Below are positions 60,623-64,000 of a stretch of 64,000 nucleotides of DNA, one piece after another. Position numbers and translations under genes: made by a program. The DNA lies in NCBI RefSeq assembly GCF_900100735.1, contig NZ_FNCJ01000008.1, positions 248,001 to 312,000 on the forward strand, written 5' to 3'. The stretch is from Paraburkholderia phenazinium (GTDB lineage Bacteria; Pseudomonadota; Gammaproteobacteria; Burkholderiales; Burkholderiaceae). A model generated the notes under the pieces. It was not told where the DNA came from. It saw only the letters and a list, made by a program, of their open reading frames with translations, and made no database searches. Position 1 is the stretch's first letter. Every line of letters begins with the position of its first letter.

Positions 60623-61436
60623 GCTTGCCCGATGCATGCGTTAAGGGTCGGAATTCCGCAGCGAGACCCACCAGCGTGACCTGCTCGCGCACCTGGTCCA
60701 CGAAGATGCCAACGAAAAGCGCCAGCATCAGCACGGTCACCGCTCCCTTGACCGGCTGGCTCAAGGTCATCAGATCGAGTTTGGAGGCGGACTTTGCGGC
60801 GAAGCCAAAGGCGAAGTCAATCAGCAACAGGATCAGCATCATCGGCGCAGCGAGCTTGGCGACTGTCTGCATCAGCGTATCGGTCTGCTGCACGACGAAC
60901 GACTCGAGCATGTTCGAGACGTTGATTCCCGTCGCGGTAATCGGCCACCAGTGATACGACTCATAGAGCGTGCCGAGCAAATATGTCATGCCGCCGAGCG
61001 CCCAGAATGCAACGGTGGCCACCTGGCCGAGCAGCGTGGCCGTAGGCGTGGATTGCTCCTGGCGGGTCGGATTGGTGATTTGCAAGCTGTTATAGCCGGT
61101 CAGATCGTCGATATACGTTCCGGCGCCTTCCGCTACCCAGAAGACGATAGACGCTGCATAGCCGATCACCAGACCGATCACCCCTTCGCGCAAGCCGATC
61201 TCGAGCAGCGCGACCCCATGCAGCGATTCGATAAACGAAGCCGGTTGGCCATAGGCGACATACGAGCTGAACAACAGCACGATGGCGTTGCGCACCACGC
61301 CTTGCAGCAAACCGTCGGCCGTAGGCGGAAAGATAAACATCACGATAAAGAGGCGCAACGAGCACACGCCCATCAGCGTGATATAGCCGACCAGCAACTG
61401 GCCGAGTTGCGGCAGCGCGGAAAAGATATCGTTCAA
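60618..61436 (-). CDS. sctT: Type III secretion export apparatus protein SctT
   Basis: A 272-residue inner-membrane protein of the SpaR/YscT/FliR family with about six hydrophobic segments (LLVGYITLMGVCSLRLFIVMFIFPPTADG, LREGVIGLVIGYAASIVFWVAEGAGTYIDDLTGYNSLQITNP, TATLLGQVATVAFWALGGMTYLLGTLYESYHWWPI, LAAPMMLILLLIDFAFGFAAKSASKLDL, VKGAVTVLMLALFVGIFV). Translation begins at a TTG (61436) that overlaps the sctO stop as TTGA, with AGAGGG upstream; the next Met is too far in. It forms part of the export gate with SctR and SctS. Confidence 0.92.
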   Translation of the reverse strand: MNDIFSALPQLGQLLVGYITLMGVCSLRLFIVMFIFPPTADGLLQGVVRNAIVLLFSSYVAYGQPASFIESLHGVALLEIGLREGVIGLVIGYAASIVFWVAEGAGTYIDDLTGYNSLQITNPTRQEQSTPTATLLGQVATVAFWALGGMTYLLGTLYESYHWWPITATGINVSNMLESFVVQQTDTLMQTVAKLAAPMMLILLLIDFAFGFAAKSASKLDLMTLSQPVKGAVTVLMLALFVGIFVDQVREQVTLVGLAAEFRPLTHASGKP

Positions 61437-61966
61437 GCTTGCGCCCTCTGCTGCTGGAAGCGTCGCGCAAGCGCGGTCTCTTCCGCTTCTTCGTCACTGG
61501 CGTTTTCCGCGACCTCGTCGTGCTGGCGGCGAATCTGCACGATGCGCTCGCCGCATAGATCGATACGGCCTTGATTGAGCGCGATATCGCGCTGGATCTT
61601 TTCGATTGCGGCCGTACTGTTGTGCACAGCCGCTTCGGCTTGCGCCAGCTCGCCTTCCAGCGCGCGCAGCCGTTCGCCGACCACATCCAGATAACGGCGG
61701 CAACCGTTCATCTCGTCGAGCGAGAACGCCTCGGTGCCAGTCATCATCGCCTCGATGCGATGCTGATAGAAACGCAGGATGCCCACTTCGCGCTCGACCT
61801 GCGCGGCCTTGGCGTCGCGCATCGCTTCGAGCGTCGCATGGGTGCCGCGCTGCGTGGTGAGCGCCACGCGCAGCGTGTCGTCGAGACGCCGCCGCCGTGT
61901 GCATGAGCGCTCGAGCGCGATGATGCGGCGGTCCCGCGAACCGCTTCCCCCTTTCGACGCTGCCAT
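61433..61966 (-). CDS. sctO: Type III secretion stalk protein SctO
   Basis: A 177-residue, almost wholly alpha-helical, charged protein (HrpD of Ralstonia; YscO/FliJ-like). Two long coiled helices span roughly residues 8-80 and 90-165, rich in Arg, Glu and Ala (RSCTRRRRLDDTLRVALTTQRGTHATLEAMRDAKAAQVEREVGILRFYQHRIEAMM and RRYLDVVGERLRALEGELAQAEAAVHNSTAAIEKIQRDIALNQGRIDLCGERIVQI). It links the SctN ATPase to the export gate. Identification rests on size, composition and the position between sctN and sctT, since sequence similarity in this family is low. One-base overlap with the sctN stop. Confidence 0.85.
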   Translation of the reverse strand: MAASKGGSGSRDRRIIALERSCTRRRRLDDTLRVALTTQRGTHATLEAMRDAKAAQVEREVGILRFYQHRIEAMMTGTEAFSLDEMNGCRRYLDVVGERLRALEGELAQAEAAVHNSTAAIEKIQRDIALNQGRIDLCGERIVQIRRQHDEVAENASDEEAEETALARRFQQQRAQA

Positions 61967-63315
61967 TAGCCGATCCCACTCAATGCATACAACTGCGCTT
62001 CCGTATCGCCGGGCGCGGCGTAGTCGGCCGTGCGCTGCGAGAGAAACGCTTTGATCGAATCGAGCTTGGCGATTGCCTCGTCCGCAAGCGCGTTGGTGCC
62101 CGGCTGATATTCGCCGATCTGCAAGAGCATCTCCACCTCGCGATGCTTTGCCATCAGTTCGCGGATCCGCGCCGCCGCCTGCACATATTGCTCGGGCACG
62201 ACCTGCGACATCACGCGCGAGAGGCTCGCGAGGACGTCGATGGCCGGGTACTGATTCTTTGCCGCAATCTCACGCGAAAGGATCATATGGCCGTCGAGAA
62301 TCCCGCGCACCTCTTCCGCAATCGGGTCGCTGCCGCTATCGTCTTCGGCAAGCACCGTGTACAAAGCGGTAATCGAGCCCGTCTCGCCCATGCCGGCGCG
62401 CTCGAGCAGGCGTGGCAGCTCTGCAAAAATCGACGGCGGAAAACCGCGCCGGGCAGGGGGTTCACCGGCAGCCAAGCCTATCTCACGGCCAGCCCGCGCG
62501 AAACGCGTCAGCGAGTCCATCATCAGCAGCACGCGCTGGCCGCGGTCGCGGAAGTATTCGGCAATCGCGGTCGCCACATAGGCGGCCTTGGCGCGCTCCA
62601 TGGACGAGCGGTCCGACGTCGCGCAGACGACCACCGAACGCGCCATTCCTTCCGGCCCAAGAATCAGTTCTACGAACTCGCGCACTTCACGGCCGCGCTC
62701 GCCGATCAGCGCGATCACGTTAACGTCGCACGAGGCGCCGCGCGCGAACATGCCGAGCAAGGTACTTTTGCCCACACCGGCCGGCGCGAAAATGCCCATC
62801 CGCTGCCCTTCGGCAAGCGTCATCATGGCGTCCACGACCCGCACGCCAGTGACGAGCGGTGCGTCGATCATGCGGCGGTTCATCGGATCCGGCGGCGAGG
62901 CGAATACGGGCCGCAGCGTATCGGACTCGATGGGCGGGCCGCCGTCCACCGGTTCGCCAAGACTGTCGATCACGCGGCCAAGCAGCATATCGCCCACTTT
63001 CACCGCGAGCGGGCGGCCAAGGCCGATCACCTGGGTCGAGCGCGAGATATTCTCCAGCCGCGAAAACGGCGATAGCAGCGCCACATCACGGGTAAAACCG
63101 ATCACTTCGGCGTGCTGCAACAGCGTGCCGTTCGGCGCACGCAGCTCGCATAGTTCGCCGAGCGAGACGTCGAGGCCCGCGACCTTGATCAGCGTACCGA
63201 TCACTTCGAGCACCTTGCCGGTGCGCGCCACGCCCGGTTCAGCAAGAATTTCGCGTTCGATCGCGTCGGTCAGCCGCTCGAAGTCGATCGTGCGGGCAAG
63301 CCATGGCGTGCTCAT
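61966..63315 (-). CDS. sctN: Type III secretion ATPase SctN
   Basis: A 449-residue F1-beta-like ATPase (HrcN). Walker A is APAGVGKST in RMGIFAPAGVGKSTLLGMFARGA near residue 168, with VNVIALIGERGREVREFVEL, Walker B VLLMMDSLTRFARAGREIGLAAGEPPARRGFPPSIFAELPRLLERAG (the T3 ATPase signature RRGFPPS) and TALYTVLAEDDSGSDPIAEEVRGILDGHMILSREIAAKNQYPAIDVLASLSRVM. It strips chaperones and unfolds substrates at the base of the injectisome. Its start overlaps the sctL stop (ATGA). Confidence 0.96.
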   Translation of the reverse strand: MSTPWLARTIDFERLTDAIEREILAEPGVARTGKVLEVIGTLIKVAGLDVSLGELCELRAPNGTLLQHAEVIGFTRDVALLSPFSRLENISRSTQVIGLGRPLAVKVGDMLLGRVIDSLGEPVDGGPPIESDTLRPVFASPPDPMNRRMIDAPLVTGVRVVDAMMTLAEGQRMGIFAPAGVGKSTLLGMFARGASCDVNVIALIGERGREVREFVELILGPEGMARSVVVCATSDRSSMERAKAAYVATAIAEYFRDRGQRVLLMMDSLTRFARAGREIGLAAGEPPARRGFPPSIFAELPRLLERAGMGETGSITALYTVLAEDDSGSDPIAEEVRGILDGHMILSREIAAKNQYPAIDVLASLSRVMSQVVPEQYVQAAARIRELMAKHREVEMLLQIGEYQPGTNALADEAIAKLDSIKAFLSQRTADYAAPGDTEAQLYALSGIG

Positions 63316-64000
63316 GCGGTTTCCTCGCCGGTGGCCTCTGCTTCGTTCGTATTCAATCCGTGGCCATCTTCGGCATAGGTCGCCTCGGCCTCACCTGCGG
63401 CATCTTTCAGCTCCGTCGCTTCGGCTGCCTCTGCTGCCGCGTCCGCCTCGGCCTGTTCGGTCGCTTCGGCCTCTTCGACCGAGCGCTTCAAGGCGCGCGA
63501 CACCGCACTGCGCATCGCGCGAAGCTGCGTGTCGAGACTCGCATCAACGGTGCCGAAGTCCGATTCGCAGACACAACTGCCCGGGCCGAGCCGCTTGTCG
63601 GCTACGACCGAGAGCGGAATCGGCCGCCCCAGTTCGTGCCAGCGCGCGGCGAGCCGGTCGAAGGTCGCCTTCGCTTCGTCGTAGTCGTCGGGATGGACGG
63701 CGACGCGCAGATAGGTCGCGCCATCGACGATCCGGTCCACCGTCGCCAGCGCCCGCTCGAACAGCGCCTCGTGGCGCTCCACCCGCACGATCTGCTCGAC
63801 GGCCGACGCGACAATCCCCGCGAGCCGCTCACGCATGCGAATCTGCAACTGACTCTGCGCGTCGGCCACGTCGGCGAGGCGCTCCATCCAGTCGGCGAGC
63901 GCGCGGTCGCAGCCGTCGCGATAGCCCTGCTCGGCGGCCGTGTCATATTCGCGCTGCGCTTCTTCGATAATCTGCGCGGCCTGGGCATGGCCCGCTTCGA
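63312..64000 (-). CDS. sctL: Type III secretion stator SctL (5' end beyond the window)
   Basis: The frame is open to base 64000; the ATG at 63887 is internal. Just upstream of it the frame reads HAQAAQIIEEAQREYDTAAEQGY and CDRALADWMERLADV, the A-rich amphipathic N-terminal helix typical of YscL/HrpF/FliH proteins. The C-terminal region (RHEALFERALATVDRIVDGATYLRVAVHPDDYDEAKATF, LGPGSCVCESDFGTVDASLDTQLRAM) matches the globular FliH/YscL end with the ESDFGxVDASLDTQL motif. The final 50 residues are a Glu/Ala-rich tail. SctL inhibits and positions the SctN ATPase. The ATGA overlap with sctN implies coupling. Confidence 0.93.
   Translation of the reverse strand, partial: EAGHAQAAQIIEEAQREYDTAAEQGYRDGCDRALADWMERLADVADAQSQLQIRMRERLAGIVASAVEQIVRVERHEALFERALATVDRIVDGATYLRVAVHPDDYDEAKATFDRLAARWHELGRPIPLSVVADKRLGPGSCVCESDFGTVDASLDTQLRAMRSAVSRALKRSVEEAEATEQAEADAAAEAAEATELKDAAGEAEATYAEDGHGLNTNEAEATGEETA

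Noticed and set aside
1..64000. CRISPR arrays, tRNA or rRNA genes, insertion sequences, phage genes
   Set aside because: I looked for spaced palindromic repeats, clover-leaf-like sequences, transposase or integrase motifs and found none that hold up by eye.

Overview
The window is GC-rich, densely packed DNA of Burkholderiaceae type (Burkholderia / Paraburkholderia / Caballeronia / Robbsia / Ralstonia relatives). The grounds are codon and GC style, choline and nitrate-sensor genes, non-phosphorylating L-rhamnose catabolism, and a type III secretion locus with the Ralstonia-like Hrp layout (sctL-sctN-sctO-sctT, then the AraC activator HrpB, then the secretin). The genus cannot be fixed from sequence reading alone. 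The lifestyle suggested is a soil or plant-associated heterotroph.

Layout. 0-5.2 kb: a minus-strand operon of CaiB/BaiF CoA-transferase, MFS transporter, citryl-CoA-lyase-like protein, SMP-30 lactonase and an IclR regulator, with a perfect 10-3-10 palindrome upstream. It looks like a route for a citrate-like polycarboxylate or its lactone. 5.3-6.7 kb: a Fic protein with a winged-helix tail behind an AT-rich promoter framed by two triplets of 12-bp-phased repeats. 7-8.7 kb: nasT-nasS, the nitrate antitermination pair, with no nitrate genes beside them. 8.8-13 kb: choline ABC transporter (ATPase, permease, binding protein) with a GbdR/CdhR-type AraC regulator between permease and binding protein. 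13.3-18 kb: MarR / EmrA / EmrB / NodT-type tripartite efflux pump. 18.1-21.2 kb: LysR, SDR and a divergent GlxA-type regulator. 21.2-23.5 kb: uronate dehydrogenase and a hexuronate-type MFS transporter. 23.8-35.7 kb: L-rhamnose block: ABC importer, lactonase, a C-terminally truncated mutarotase, LysR regulator, L-rhamnose 1-dehydrogenase, L-rhamnonate dehydratase, MFS transporter and a second SDR.

35.9-44.5 kb: a secreted thioredoxin-fold protein coupled to a large TonB-dependent receptor, a dCACHE-GGDEF diguanylate cyclase, an ECF sigma / anti-sigma pair and a small secreted protein. 44.6-53.7 kb is the least ordinary part: a lytic-transglycosylase remnant, a JmjC/cupin-8 oxygenase coupled to a TylF-type methyltransferase, a DUF3455 lipoprotein, a luciferase-like monooxygenase, and a tightly overlapping operon of Rieske oxygenase, MenD-like ThDP enzyme and polysaccharide-pyruvyl-transferase-family protein. 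MenD without other men genes, with its substrate arginines kept, is the best candidate for an undescribed pathway here.

53.8-64 kb: the edge of a type III secretion island. An AT-richer spacer is followed by two paralogous OmpR-type regulators (like HrpG/PrhG) flanking a CHRD protein, then sctC, hrpB, sctT, sctO, sctN and a partial sctL running off the right end. The likely cascade is OmpR-type regulators -> hrpB -> secretion genes.

No rRNA, tRNA, CRISPR array, insertion sequence or replication origin was recognised. All calls are by reading translated sequence and motifs; no database search was run.
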